The notes beneath the pieces are model-generated. The model saw only the letters and a program-made list of their open reading frames with translations. It was not told the origin of the DNA and made no database searches. The position numbers and the translations under genes are program-made. A DNA stretch of 64,000 bases from Paucibacter sp. TC2R-5 (GTDB lineage Bacteria; Pseudomonadota; Gammaproteobacteria; Burkholderiales; Burkholderiaceae_C). The DNA lies in NCBI RefSeq assembly GCF_025717605.1, contig NZ_JAJIRQ010000001.1:397715-461714 (forward strand). The letters run 5' to 3'. Of the stretch, positions 24,223-33,639 are shown piece by piece (position 1 is the first letter of the stretch; each line of letters begins with the position of its first letter).

Positions 24223-25101
24223 ATGCCAACCACGAGTTTGAGTCGAATGAATCGCATCAATCGTATGGAAATCCTCTCGCCGGCTTTTCGCCGCGGTATC
24301 GGCCGAGTGCTGAGCGCATGCCTGCTGGCGGGGATGACGGGGCTAATGGCCTTGAGCTTGAGTGGCTGCGGCACTCCGGGAGAGCCCAAGGCAGAAGAAC
24401 CGCGCACCGCCTCGGATCAGACCGATGCGGATCGCCGCGCCAGCGTGCGCATGGAGATGGCCGCCGCCTATTTTGGCCGAGGCCAGTACAACACTGCATT
24501 GGATGACGTCAAGCTGGCGCTGAGCCTCAAACCCGACTTGCGTGAAGCGGTCAATCTGCGTGGCTTGATCTATGCCGCCATGGGTGAAACCAAATTGGCG
24601 GAAGACAGCTTCAAGCGTGCCCTGCAGCTCTATCCGCGTGACCCGGATACCTTGCACAACTACGGCTGGCTGCTCTGCCAAGAGCAAAGATGGGCCGAGG
24701 CCGATGTGCAGTTTGACGCAGCCCTGGCCCAGACCAGTTACCGCGCGCCGTCGCGCACGTTGATGGCCAAGGGCGTTTGCGAAGCCCGCTCTGGCCGCAT
24801 GAGCGAGGCCGAGCGCAGCTTGGCCAAGGCCTTTGAATATGACCCGGCCAGCCCTGCGGTCGCGGTTAACTTTGCAGAAGTGCTGTTCCGTAACAGGCAA
24901 TATGTGCGGGCTCAGTTCTATATCAAGCGCGTCAATGCTCAGCCTGAATACAGCAATGCGCAAAGCCTTTGGTTGGCCCTGCGCATCGAGCGCAGACTGG
25001 GCAATACAAAATCAGTGGATGAATTGAGCCAAGCCCTGCGAAACAAATATCCGGACTCACCGGAGCGGCTGGCCTTGGACGATGGGCGATTTGATGAATG
25101 A
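24223..25101 (+). CDS. pilW: Type IV pilus biogenesis/stability lipoprotein PilW (PilF), TPR protein
   Basis: The protein has 292 residues if started at the ATG directly after the rlmN stop; an ATG at 24265 is a plausible shorter start. The lipobox is LSLSGC, with the lipidated cysteine near residue 49. Tandem TPR units follow, such as AAAYFGRGQYNTALDDVKLALSLKPDLREAVNLRGLIY and DTLHNYGWLLCQEQRWAEADVQFDAAL. PilW/PilF pilots the PilQ secretin to the outer membrane. No other pilus genes are nearby; this position between rlmN and rodZ is usual in Proteobacteria. Confidence 0.9.
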   Translation: MPTTSLSRMNRINRMEILSPAFRRGIGRVLSACLLAGMTGLMALSLSGCGTPGEPKAEEPRTASDQTDADRRASVRMEMAAAYFGRGQYNTALDDVKLALSLKPDLREAVNLRGLIYAAMGETKLAEDSFKRALQLYPRDPDTLHNYGWLLCQEQRWAEADVQFDAALAQTSYRAPSRTLMAKGVCEARSGRMSEAERSLAKAFEYDPASPAVAVNFAEVLFRNRQYVRAQFYIKRVNAQPEYSNAQSLWLALRIERRLGNTKSVDELSQALRNKYPDSPERLALDDGRFDE

Positions 25102-25111
25102 GGGGGAAGGC

Positions 25112-26035
25112 ATGTCTTCAGACGTGAGCGGGGCGGAGCCTCTGCTGGCTCAGCCTTTGCCGGCGGCGAGTGCGGGCGCTATGTTGCGCGACTTGCGCAG
25201 CAAGCAAGGTTTGCACATAGGCGCCATGGCCGCAATGTTGAAGGTGCCGCAAGCGAAGTTGGAGGCGCTGGAGGCCGACCGCTGGAAGGACTTGCCGGAC
25301 GCGACCTTCGCACGCGCTCTGGCCAAGGCCATGTGCCGGGTCTTGAAGGTCGACGCCCAAGCGGTGCTGGCCTTGTTGCCTAAAGGCAATGAGCCCGAAT
25401 TGATGGTGTCGCGCGGCTTGAATCAGCCCTATCGCGAGCATGATGGCCGCTCCGAGGGCTTGTCGCTGACCGTGTTTCAGCGCCCCCTGGTGCTGGGTGC
25501 TGTGGTTTTGTTGGCGGCAGCTGCGGGGGTCTATTTGATGCCAGCAGGTTGGGTTGAACGGCTGGGGCAGAACGAGGGCAAAGTGCCCGAGGTGGCGACT
25601 GTCCCTCCAGCCAATCCCGCTGTCGTGGAGCCCACATTGATTGAGCCGGTCGCCTCGTCGCCACTGCTGGCAACCGTGCCAGGCGTCGTGGCTAGTGCGC
25701 CTCTTGCTGCTTCTGCTGCGTCTTCCCCGGTGATTCCCGTGGCCGCCGCGCCGCTCAAGGCCGCTGCCGCGGTGCAGCCCCAAGCGGCGCCGGAGGGTGC
25801 AGTGCCCTTGAGCATCAAGATCACGGCGGAGTCTTGGGTTGAGGTGGTCGATGCACGGGGTCAGGTCTTGCTGTCCAAGACCTTGCGTGTTGGCGAGGAT
25901 CAGGCGCTGGCCGGTTTGCCGCCGCTGAAAGTCAAGGTTGGCAATGTGGCGGGCACCGAGCTGCATTTGCGCGGCAGCAAAGTTGATCTTGCCGGGCAGG
26001 CACAGAACAATGTTGCCCGCTTGGAATTGAATTGA
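25112..26035 (+). CDS. rodZ: RodZ-like membrane protein (helix-turn-helix plus DUF4115)
   Basis: The protein has 307 residues from the ATG at 25112. I chose it because GGGGGAAGG lies right before it, while ATGs at 25082 and 25094 lie inside pilW without one. Cytoplasmic HTH_25 domain at about 20-90 (AMLRDLRSKQGLHIGAMAAM), one membrane helix at about 130-152 (PLVLGAVVLLAAAAGVYLM), an Ala/Pro/Val linker, and a periplasmic DUF4115 domain at about 230-305 (SIKITAESWVEVVDARGQVLL). RodZ links MreB to the cell-wall elongation machinery. Confidence 0.9.
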   Translation: MSSDVSGAEPLLAQPLPAASAGAMLRDLRSKQGLHIGAMAAMLKVPQAKLEALEADRWKDLPDATFARALAKAMCRVLKVDAQAVLALLPKGNEPELMVSRGLNQPYREHDGRSEGLSLTVFQRPLVLGAVVLLAAAAGVYLMPAGWVERLGQNEGKVPEVATVPPANPAVVEPTLIEPVASSPLLATVPGVVASAPLAASAASSPVIPVAAAPLKAAAAVQPQAAPEGAVPLSIKITAESWVEVVDARGQVLLSKTLRVGEDQALAGLPPLKVKVGNVAGTELHLRGSKVDLAGQAQNNVARLELN

Positions 26036-26052
26036 TTGATTGAGTGAAGACT

Positions 26053-27357
26053 ATGAGCGCAACATTGATTGACACCAGCAGCTCTTTGGAAGAGGCCATC
26101 GCGGCCGCTCGGCCAGCTCCACGCCGCTCGCGCCAAGCGCGAGTGGTCTGGGGTAGCCGCGTCGTCACGGTGGGCGGCGATGCGCCGGTGCGCATTCAGT
26201 CGATGACCAATACCGACACCGTCGATGTGATCGGCACCGCAATTCAGGTCAAGGAGTTGGCGATTGCCGGCTCCGAGATGGTGCGCATCACCGTCAACAC
26301 GCCTGAGGCCGCCGAGGCCGTGCCGCATATCCGCGAGCAGCTTGACCGCATGGGCATTGATGTGCCCTTGGTTGGCGACTTCCATTTCAATGGCCACCGC
26401 TTGTTGACCGACTTCCCCGCCATGGCGCAGGCGCTGTCCAAGTACCGCATCAATCCCGGCAATGTCGGCAAGGGCGACAAGCGCGACCGCCAATTCGGCC
26501 AAATGATCGAAGCGGCCGCTCGTTATGACAAGGTCGTGCGGATCGGTGTCAACTGGGGCAGCCTCGACTCCGAATTGCTGGTGCAGATGATGGACGAGAA
26601 CGCCGCCCGCGCGGAGCCCTGGGATGCACAACAGGTGATGTATCAGGCGCTGATCCAGTCGGCGCTCAGCTCAGCGGCTTACGCACGCGAATTGGGGCTG
26701 AACCCCGACAACATCGTCATCAGCTGCAAGGTCAGCGGCGTGCAGGATTTGATCTCGGTTTACCGGGCCTTGGCCAAGCGCTGCGACTACGCGCTGCATC
26801 TGGGTCTGACCGAAGCCGGCATGGGCACCAAGGGTACGGTGGCCTCGGCGACTGCCTTGTCCATCCTGCTGCAAGAGGGCATTGGCGACACCATCCGCGT
26901 CTCGCTAACGCCGCAGCCCGGTGAAGCGCGCACCCAAGAAGTGGTCGTGGGCCTGGAGATTTTGCAGTCCCTGGGCCTGCGGGCGTTCAATCCCAGCGTG
27001 ACCGCCTGCCCGGGTTGCGGGCGCACGACCAGCACCACCTTCCAGGAGTTGGCCAAGCAGATCGATGACTTCCTGCGTGCGCAGATGCCGATCTGGCGTG
27101 CCAAGTATCCGGGTGTTGAAAACATGAAGGTGGCCGTGATGGGCTGCATCGTCAACGGCCCCGGCGAGAGCAAACATGCCGACATCGGCATCAGCCTGCC
27201 GGGCACCGGCGAGGCGCCGGCCGCACCGGTCTTCATCGACGGCGAGAAGGCCTTGACCCTGCGCGGCGCCGGCATTGCCGATGAATTCCAGGTGCTGGTT
27301 GAAAACTATATTGAGAAGCGCTTTGGTGGTGCGTGTGCTGCCGAAACGGTTGCCTAA
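26053..27357 (+). CDS. ispG: 4-hydroxy-3-methylbut-2-enyl diphosphate synthase IspG (GcpE)
   Basis: The protein has 434 residues. It catalyses the reductive ring-opening of MEcPP to HMBPP in the MEP isoprenoid pathway. The TIM-barrel N-terminal domain includes [17 protein letters not shown] and [11 protein letters not shown]. The Fe-S cysteines are in [14 protein letters not shown] and [23 protein letters not shown] chose the ATG at 26053 because GAGTGAAG lies just upstream; the GTG at 26044 overlaps that site. The insert between the two Cys blocks is normal for the longer proteobacterial form. It works in the same pathway as dxr at 50 kb. Confidence 0.96.
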   Translation: MSATLIDTSSSLEEAIAAARPAPRRSRQARVVWGSRVVTVGGDAPVRIQSMTNTDTVDVIGTAIQVKELAIAGSEMVRITVNTPEAAEAVPHIREQLDRMGIDVPLVGDFHFNGHRLLTDFPAMAQALSKYRINPGNVGKGDKRDRQFGQMIEAAARYDKVVRIGVNWGSLDSELLVQMMDENAARAEPWDAQQVMYQALIQSALSSAAYARELGLNPDNIVISCKVSGVQDLISVYRALAKRCDYALHLGLTEAGMGTKGTVASATALSILLQEGIGDTIRVSLTPQPGEARTQEVVVGLEILQSLGLRAFNPSVTACPGCGRTTSTTFQELAKQIDDFLRAQMPIWRAKYPGVENMKVAVMGCIVNGPGESKHADIGISLPGTGEAPAAPVFIDGEKALTLRGAGIADEFQVLVENYIEKRFGGACAAETVA

Positions 27358-27396
27358 AACGACTGACATAAGCAAGTGCCAGAGCTGGATAAACGA

Positions 27397-28713
27397 ATGA
27401 CTGCTGTTGACGATAAGAAAATGACTGCTAAGGTCGAGCCCTTGCGTGCTGTGAAGGGCATGAACGACATCTTGCCGCCCGAGTCGGCGCGCTGGGAATG
27501 GCTGGAGGAGAAGATGCGCAGCGTGCTGCAGCGCTATGGCTACCAGAATGTGCGCACGCCCATCGTCGAACCGACCGCCTTGTTTGTGCGCGGCATCGGT
27601 GAGGTCACGGATATCGTCGAGAAGGAGATGTATGCCTTCGAGGACCGCATGAACGGCGACCAGTTGGCGCTGCGCCCAGAGATGACGGCTGGTGTGGTGC
27701 GCGCCATGACCGAGCATTCCTTCTTGCGGGATGGTGGCAAACGGCTCTATTACTTTGGCGCCATGTTCCGCCACGAGCGGCCACAAAAAGGCCGCTACCG
27801 CCAATTTCATCAGATGGGTGTCGAGGCGCTGGGCTTTGCCGGGCCCGATGTTGATGCCGAAGTGATTCTGATGGGCAGCCGGCTCTTGCGCGAGCTGGGC
27901 CTGGTGGATGGCGAACATTTCAGCCTGGAGCTGAACTGTCTGGGTGAGGCCGCCGAGCGCAGTGCCCACCGTGCAGCGCTGATTGCTCACTTGGAGCGGC
28001 ACAAAGATTTATTGGATGAAGAAGGTCAGCGGCGCATGTACAGCAACCCGCTGCGCGTGCTGGATACCAAGAATCCTGCCCTGCAAGAAATGGCCAACGC
28101 GGCACCGAAGTTGTTGGACTTCCTGGGCGAAGCTTCGCTGGCGCATTTCAATGGTGTGCGGGCGATTCTTGACGCAGCCGGCATTGCCTATCGCATCAAT
28201 CCGCGCTTGGTGCGTGGCCTCGACTATTACAACCTGACCGTGTTCGAATGGGTGACCGACAAGCTCGGCTCGCAAGGCACGGTCTGTGGCGGTGGGCGTT
28301 ACGACGGCTTGATCGAGCAGCTGGGCGGTAAGGCCGCGCCGGCGGTGGGCTTCGGCATGGGCCTTGAGCGCATGCTTTTGCTGCTGGAGGAGGTGGGTGT
28401 CGTGGCTGAGGTGCCGACCCTGCACGCCTATGCCATCGTGCCTTCAAGCCAAGGTCTGCCACAGGTGATGGTGGCGCTGGAGGTGCTGCGCGGCGCGGGT
28501 GTATCGGTGCAACTCCATCCGGGGCAGAGCAGCATGAAGTCGCAGTTCAAGAAGGCCGATGCGAGCGGCGCCACCTACGCGCTGATCTTCGGCGAAGACG
28601 AGTTGGCGCAAGGCATGGTCGCAGTGAAGCCACTGCGCCGCGAAGGCGGTGAGCAGGTGATGCGCAGTATTTCTTGTGCCGCTGATTGGGCCGCTGAGCT
28701 GCTCAACGCATAA
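27397..28713 (+). CDS. hisS: Histidyl-tRNA synthetase
   Basis: The protein has 438 residues. It is a class II synthetase with motif 1 around [20 protein letters not shown], motif 2 [23 protein letters not shown], the histidine-specific [14 protein letters not shown] and motif 3 [12 protein letters not shown]-terminal anticodon-binding domain covers about 335-430. Starts at 27376 (GTG), 27397 and 27421 are possible; GGA six bases before 27397 favours that one. It follows ispG after 39 bases. Confidence 0.96.
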   Translation: MTAVDDKKMTAKVEPLRAVKGMNDILPPESARWEWLEEKMRSVLQRYGYQNVRTPIVEPTALFVRGIGEVTDIVEKEMYAFEDRMNGDQLALRPEMTAGVVRAMTEHSFLRDGGKRLYYFGAMFRHERPQKGRYRQFHQMGVEALGFAGPDVDAEVILMGSRLLRELGLVDGEHFSLELNCLGEAAERSAHRAALIAHLERHKDLLDEEGQRRMYSNPLRVLDTKNPALQEMANAAPKLLDFLGEASLAHFNGVRAILDAAGIAYRINPRLVRGLDYYNLTVFEWVTDKLGSQGTVCGGGRYDGLIEQLGGKAAPAVGFGMGLERMLLLLEEVGVVAEVPTLHAYAIVPSSQGLPQVMVALEVLRGAGVSVQLHPGQSSMKSQFKKADASGATYALIFGEDELAQGMVAVKPLRREGGEQVMRSISCAADWAAELLNA

Positions 28714-28768
28714 TCGCGGGCTAATTTCGCCCATTTCAATTCCAATAAATTCCGAGCACCTTTCATCC

Positions 28769-29440
28769 ATGGCGACGCATCTCGATCTCGAAGAACAAGA
28801 ACAGCTGGATCAGCTGAAGGCTTTTTGGAAGCAATATGGCAACCTGATCACCTGGGTCATCACCCTGGTGCTGGCCGGTTTCGCGGCCTGGAATGGCTGG
28901 ACCTGGTGGCAGCGTGACCAGGCCGTCAAGGCTGCGGCCATGTATGAAGAGCTGGACCGTGCCGTGCAGGCTGGTGACGCCGACAAGGCGGGGCGTGTCT
29001 TTGGCGATTTGAAAGAGCGCTACCCGAAAACGACCTACACGGCGCAGGCTGCGATGCAAGCGGCCAAGTTGCAATACGACAAGGGTCAGGCCGAGGCGGC
29101 GCGCGCCAGCTTGGCTTGGGCGGCAGATAACGCGGCCGACGACGAGTACCGTGAACTCGCGCGCCTGCGCCTGGCCGGCTTGCAAATGGAAGCCAAGCAG
29201 TTCGCGGAAGCCGCCAAGACGCTGGATGCGATCAAGCTGCCCGAATTCACCGCCTTGCAAGCCGACCGCCGCGGCGATATGTTTGTGCTGCAAGCCAAGC
29301 CTGAGCTGGCGCGTGCTGAATATCAAAAGGCCTATGCAGCGATGAATAGCAAGCAAGACTATCGCCGTTTGCTCGAAGCCAAGCTGGCGACGCTGGGCGT
29401 GGCCTCGGCGGATATGCCTGCTTCTGGAGCGGCCAAATGA
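28769..29440 (+). CDS. yfgM: YfgM-family membrane protein (SecYEG ancillary subunit, TPR)
   Basis: The protein has 223 residues. MATHLDLEEQEQLDQLKAFW is followed by one membrane helix (about 26-46, LITWVITLVLAGFAAWNGW) and a periplasmic TPR-like domain. YfgM binds the SecYEG translocon and periplasmic chaperones such as PpiD in E. coli. The true start is the ATG at 28769; a longer in-frame reading overlaps hisS and is not conserved. Its stop overlaps the bamB start (ATGA), and the yfgM-bamB-der order is conserved. Confidence 0.93.
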   Translation: MATHLDLEEQEQLDQLKAFWKQYGNLITWVITLVLAGFAAWNGWTWWQRDQAVKAAAMYEELDRAVQAGDADKAGRVFGDLKERYPKTTYTAQAAMQAAKLQYDKGQAEAARASLAWAADNAADDEYRELARLRLAGLQMEAKQFAEAAKTLDAIKLPEFTALQADRRGDMFVLQAKPELARAEYQKAYAAMNSKQDYRRLLEAKLATLGVASADMPASGAAK

Positions 29441-30561
29441 GTTTGAAAAACCTTGCCGCCGCGGCCTTGGCCTTTGGCGCGCTGGCTGGCTGCTCCGTGT
29501 TCAGCTCGTCCACAGCGATAAAGCCTGCCGAGTTGGAGCAGATCACGCCGGCGATAGCCGGGCGCGTGGTCTGGACTGCGCGGCTTGATTCCGTCAAATT
29601 CCCGCTCGCGCTGACTTCGGTGGGCGATCAGTTTGTGGTGGCAGGCAGCGACGGTACGGTGCAAGCGCTGCAGGCCAGTGATGGCCGCGCCTTGTGGAGT
29701 GCCAATGTAGGCCAAAAGCTTGCTGCTGGCGTGGGTAGCGATGGCCGCTTTGCGGCGGTTGTCACCACCGGCAATGAGGTGGTGGCCTTGGACGCGGGCC
29801 AAGTGCTCTGGCGCAAGACATTGCCGACGCCGGTCGTGGCGGCGCCTTTAGTCGCCGGCGAACGGGTGTTTGTGCTGACCGTGGACAGACAAGTCCATGC
29901 TTACGACGTAAAAAATGGCGACAAAATTTGGATTCTGAGGCGTCCCGGCGAGCCCCTGACCTTGGCGCAGCCGGGTGTGATAGCCGCCTTCAAGGACACC
30001 TTGATCGTCGGGCAAGGCACCCGCATGGCCGGCGTTGATCCGCTGCGCGGCACGATCCGCTGGGAGGCCAGCGTGGCCAACCCACGCGGCACCAATGAAG
30101 TTGAGCGTTTGGCCGATTTGGTAGGGCCTCTGGCCCGTAGCGGCGAAACACTGTGCGCTCGCGCTTTTCAGTCGGCCGTGGGCTGTGTCAATGCCGAGCG
30201 GGGCAGCTTGATGTGGAGTCGCAATGTCGGCGGTACCTTGGGTGTGGGCGCCGATGCCAAACAAGTCGTGGGCGGGGATGCCTCCGATCGTCTCAGTGCT
30301 TGGAATATCAGCAACGGTGACGTCCTCTGGACGGCCGAACAATTCCTCAATCGTCGACTGAGTACGCCGCTGATTTTGGGCGCGACGGTGATCGTGGGTG
30401 ACTTCGAGGGCCAGGTGCACTTCATCTCCGCCGCCACCGGCAAGACGCAGTTGCGCCTGGCAACCGACGGCTCGGCGGTGATTGCGGCGCCGGTGGTGTC
30501 GGGCAACACCATCTTGATTGCCACTCGAAACGGCGGCCTGTTTGCCATGCGACCCGAATAA
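29437..30561 (+). CDS. bamB: Outer membrane assembly lipoprotein BamB
   Basis: The protein has 374 residues. The signal peptide has lipobox ALAGC, with the lipidated cysteine near residue 20. The rest is a PQQ-like eight-bladed beta-propeller with repeats such as VQALQASDGRALWSANVG and DRLSAWNISNGDVLWTAEQ. BamB binds the BamA POTRA domains and speeds barrel insertion. It overlaps yfgM by four bases and is 70 bases from der. The partners bamD (17 kb) and bamA (52.8 kb) are also in the window. Confidence 0.95.
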   Translation: MSLKNLAAAALAFGALAGCSVFSSSTAIKPAELEQITPAIAGRVVWTARLDSVKFPLALTSVGDQFVVAGSDGTVQALQASDGRALWSANVGQKLAAGVGSDGRFAAVVTTGNEVVALDAGQVLWRKTLPTPVVAAPLVAGERVFVLTVDRQVHAYDVKNGDKIWILRRPGEPLTLAQPGVIAAFKDTLIVGQGTRMAGVDPLRGTIRWEASVANPRGTNEVERLADLVGPLARSGETLCARAFQSAVGCVNAERGSLMWSRNVGGTLGVGADAKQVVGGDASDRLSAWNISNGDVLWTAEQFLNRRLSTPLILGATVIVGDFEGQVHFISAATGKTQLRLATDGSAVIAAPVVSGNTILIATRNGGLFAMRPE

Positions 30562-30631
30562 GGTCGAGAATCGGCGCCAGAGTCCTTGTACAAGTCGGCT
30601 TTGAATCCTTTGCAGTGAGAAAAACAAAAAT

Positions 30632-31972
30632 ATGAAACCCGTCATCGCCCTGGTAGGCCGCCCCAATGTGGGCAAGTCCACGCTCTTCAACCGTTTGACC
30701 AAGACGCGCGACGCGATCGTCGCGGACTTTGCCGGCCTAACCCGTGATCGCCATTACGGCGATGGACGCATCGGCAACCAAGAGTTCACGGTGATCGACA
30801 CCGGCGGTTTCGAACCCGACAGCACCACCGGCATCGTCAAAGAAATGGCCAAACAAACCCGCCAAGCGGTGGCCGAGGCCGACGCGGTGGTGTTTGTGGT
30901 CGATGTGCGGCTGGGTTTGTCGGCCCAGGACTCCGACATCGCGCGCTACTTGCGCCAGGCCAGCAAGCGCATCTTCTTGTGCGTGAACAAGGCCGAGGGC
31001 ATGAGCGAGTCGCCCCTGCTGGGCGAGTTCTTCGAGCTCGGCATGGGCGAGCCGCATCCGATTTCAGCCTCTCACGGTCAAGGCATTCGCAGCCTGATGG
31101 AGGCAGTGCTGGAGCCCTTCGAGTTTGAGGACGAAGAAGAGGGCGCGGAAGAACAGGCGCCCGACGGTGTGATCCGCCTGGCCGTGGCCGGCCGCCCCAA
31201 TGTGGGCAAAAGCACTTTGATCAACACCTGGTTGGGTGAAGAACGCTTGGTTGCGTTCGATATGCCCGGCACCACACGTGACGCTATCAGCGTGCCGTTT
31301 GAGCGCAACGGTCAGAAGTTCGAGTTGATTGACACGGCCGGCCTGCGCCGTAAAGGCAAGGTGTTTGAGGCGGTCGAGAAGTTCTCGGTGGTCAAGACGC
31401 TGCAGGCGATTGCTGATGCCAATGTGGTGCTGCTGCTGCTGGACGCGACGCAAGGCGTGTCGGATCAAGATGCTCATATTGCCGGTTACATCCTGGAGAG
31501 CGGCCGCGCGGTGGTCTTGGCCATCAATAAATGGGATGCGATCGACAGCTATCAGCGCGAGATCTTGCAGCGCTCCATCGTGCAACGCCTGGGCTTCTTG
31601 AAGTTCGCGCCTATCCACAATATCTCGGCTTTGAAGCGTCAAGGTATTGCGCCCTTGTGGGGCGCGTTTGCCGATGCCTATGCCTCGGCCTTCCGCAAGA
31701 TGACGACGCCGGTGCTGACGCGCTTGATTCAAGAGGCGGTCGAGCACCAAACGCCCAAACGCAGCGGTCACTTCCGTCCCAAGCTGCGCTATGCCCACCA
31801 AGGCGGCATGAACCCGCCGCTGGTGATCGTGCATGGCAATTCGCTCGAAGGCGTGACCGAGGTGTACAAGCGCTATCTGGAAGGCCGCATCCGCGCGCAC
31901 TACAAATTGGTTGGCACGCCGATGCGCATAGAAATGCGCTCGTCCAAGAATCCGTTCAGCGACAAAGACTAA
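30632..31972 (+). CDS. der: Ribosome biogenesis GTPase Der (EngA)
   Basis: The protein has 446 residues. It has two tandem G domains, with P-loops [10 protein letters not shown] at about 8-17 and again at about 187, and a C-terminal KH-like domain (about 355-446) ending in [10 protein letters not shown]. Each G domain carries its own DTGG/DTAG motif. Der is needed for late 50S assembly. It continues the yfgM-bamB-der-hfq order. The 91 bases to hfq have an imperfect GGCAG/CTGCC inverted repeat and probably the hfq promoter. Confidence 0.97.
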   Translation: MKPVIALVGRPNVGKSTLFNRLTKTRDAIVADFAGLTRDRHYGDGRIGNQEFTVIDTGGFEPDSTTGIVKEMAKQTRQAVAEADAVVFVVDVRLGLSAQDSDIARYLRQASKRIFLCVNKAEGMSESPLLGEFFELGMGEPHPISASHGQGIRSLMEAVLEPFEFEDEEEGAEEQAPDGVIRLAVAGRPNVGKSTLINTWLGEERLVAFDMPGTTRDAISVPFERNGQKFELIDTAGLRRKGKVFEAVEKFSVVKTLQAIADANVVLLLLDATQGVSDQDAHIAGYILESGRAVVLAINKWDAIDSYQREILQRSIVQRLGFLKFAPIHNISALKRQGIAPLWGAFADAYASAFRKMTTPVLTRLIQEAVEHQTPKRSGHFRPKLRYAHQGGMNPPLVIVHGNSLEGVTEVYKRYLEGRIRAHYKLVGTPMRIEMRSSKNPFSDKD

Positions 31973-32063
31973 ACCGGCAGTGGCCGCATGGCTCAGTGCC
32001 GTGGCCTGCCTGTGTTAAGGTCGAATCTAAATTTCAACTCCCTCTCACAACACGGAGCATATC

Positions 32064-32318
32064 GTGAGTAATAAAGGCCAACTCTTGCAAGATCCCTTCC
32101 TGAATCTGCTCCGTAAAGAGCATGTACCGGTGTCCATTTACTTGGTCAACGGCATCAAATTGCAAGGCCAGATCGAATCCTTCGATCAATACGTGGTCCT
32201 GCTGCGCAATACCGTGACGCAAATGGTTTACAAGCACGCCATCTCTACCGTGGTGCCGGGCCGTGCAGTGAACTTCCACACCGCCGCAGACGGCGGTGAC
32301 GACGACAGCGCGGCTTAA
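32064..32318 (+). CDS. hfq: RNA chaperone Hfq
   Basis: The protein has 84 residues and starts with GTG, preceded by ACGGAG at good spacing. The Sm1 motif region is [20 protein letters not shown] and Sm2 is YKHAIS, which form the RNA-binding rims of the hexamer. A short acidic tail (GGDDDSAA) follows. Hfq pairs small RNAs with mRNAs. The downstream hflX start lies within or just after its end, as in the usual hfq-hflX-hflK-hflC operon. Confidence 0.98.
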   Translation: MSNKGQLLQDPFLNLLRKEHVPVSIYLVNGIKLQGQIESFDQYVVLLRNTVTQMVYKHAISTVVPGRAVNFHTAADGGDDDSAA

Positions 32319-32343
32319 GCCTCCAGAGTCCGCTAGCATCACC

Positions 32344-33639
32344 TTGGCATCTCCTTCATCCCACCCCGCGCAGCCGCCCCTTGAGGAAGCTCGCGCGATT
32401 CTGGTTGGCGTCGATTTCGGCCGTTCATCCAAGGCCGGATCAACGTTTGACGCAACGCTCGATGAACTGGCCTTGCTGGCCGAATCGGCCGGCGATACAC
32501 CGGTAGCGCGCGTGATCGCGCGCCGCCAAGCACCCGACGCCGCGCTCTTTGTCGGCTCAGGCAAGGCCGACGAGATCAAGCTGCTGGTGCAGGCTCACCA
32601 GGCACATACGGTGCTGTTTGATCAGGCCATCTCGCCCGCTCAGCAGCGCAATCTGGAACGCGTTCTGGGCGTGCCGGTGGCGGACCGAACCGCCTTGATC
32701 CTGGAGATTTTTGCTGCCCGCGCCAAGAGCGCCGAGGGCAAGATGCAGGTCGAACTGGCGCGGCTGCAATATCTGGCTACCAGGCTGGTGCGGCGCTGGA
32801 GCCACCTGGAGCGTCAAAGCGGTGGCATCGGCATGCGCGGCGGCCCCGGCGAGGCGCAGATCGAACTTGATCGGCGCATGATCGACGAGCGCATCAAGAC
32901 CATCAAAGAAAAGCTCAAGAAGGTCGAGCGCCAGCGCAGCACGCAGCAGCGGGCCCGCGCACGTAACAGCGTATTTCGTGTGTCGCTGGTGGGTTATACC
33001 AATGCCGGCAAGTCCACCCTGTTCAACGCGCTGGTGAAGGCGCGCAGTTACGCCGCTGATCAGCTGTTCGCTACGCTCGATACCACCACGCGCTCGCTCT
33101 ATCTGGAGCAAGCCGGGGCCAGCGTTTCGCTGTCGGACACGGTCGGATTCATCCGCGACCTGCCGCACAAGCTGGTGGTTGCGTTTCGGGCTACCTTGCA
33201 GGAGGCCGCCGATGCGGACTTGCTGCTGCACATCGTCGATGCCGCTTCGCCGGTGTTGGATGAGCAAATGCTCGAAGTCGAAAGCGTGCTGGATGAAATC
33301 GGCGCGTCCTCTATCCCGCAGATCATCGTTTACAACAAGCAAGACATGCTGGAAGAAGACCAGCGCCCACGCGAGCCGCTGGACTGGATCGAGCGCCCGG
33401 GTGAGGGCAGCGGCGCCGGCGTCCGAGCTGCACGAGTCTTCGTCAGTGCGCTCGATGGCAGCGGGCTTGATGTTTTGCGTGAGCAAATTGTCCTGGCCAT
33501 GCAAAACGAGGCTGCGAAGTCCGCGACGGCCTTGAATTTTTCTGAGCCTGCCCCAGATAGCGGGGTGGACTTTGATGATGAAAACTTAAGCGCGGAGGCC
33601 GACCCGGATTCCGCCGCAAACCACCCTACACAGGCATGA
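32344..33639 (+). CDS. hflX: GTPase HflX
   Basis: The protein has 431 residues if started at the TTG at 32344; a GTG at 32296 inside hfq is the other in-frame choice. Neither has a clear ribosome site, so coupling to hfq translation is likely. The N-terminal HflX domain (RAILVGVDFG...LFVGSGKADEIK, GGPGEAQIELDRRMI) is followed by a G domain with GYTNAGKSTLFNAL and DTVGFIRDLPHKLV. HflX rescues and splits stalled ribosomes during stress. Its stop overlaps the hflK start (ATGA). Confidence 0.95.
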   Translation: MASPSSHPAQPPLEEARAILVGVDFGRSSKAGSTFDATLDELALLAESAGDTPVARVIARRQAPDAALFVGSGKADEIKLLVQAHQAHTVLFDQAISPAQQRNLERVLGVPVADRTALILEIFAARAKSAEGKMQVELARLQYLATRLVRRWSHLERQSGGIGMRGGPGEAQIELDRRMIDERIKTIKEKLKKVERQRSTQQRARARNSVFRVSLVGYTNAGKSTLFNALVKARSYAADQLFATLDTTTRSLYLEQAGASVSLSDTVGFIRDLPHKLVVAFRATLQEAADADLLLHIVDAASPVLDEQMLEVESVLDEIGASSIPQIIVYNKQDMLEEDQRPREPLDWIERPGEGSGAGVRAARVFVSALDGSGLDVLREQIVLAMQNEAAKSATALNFSEPAPDSGVDFDDENLSAEADPDSAANHPTQA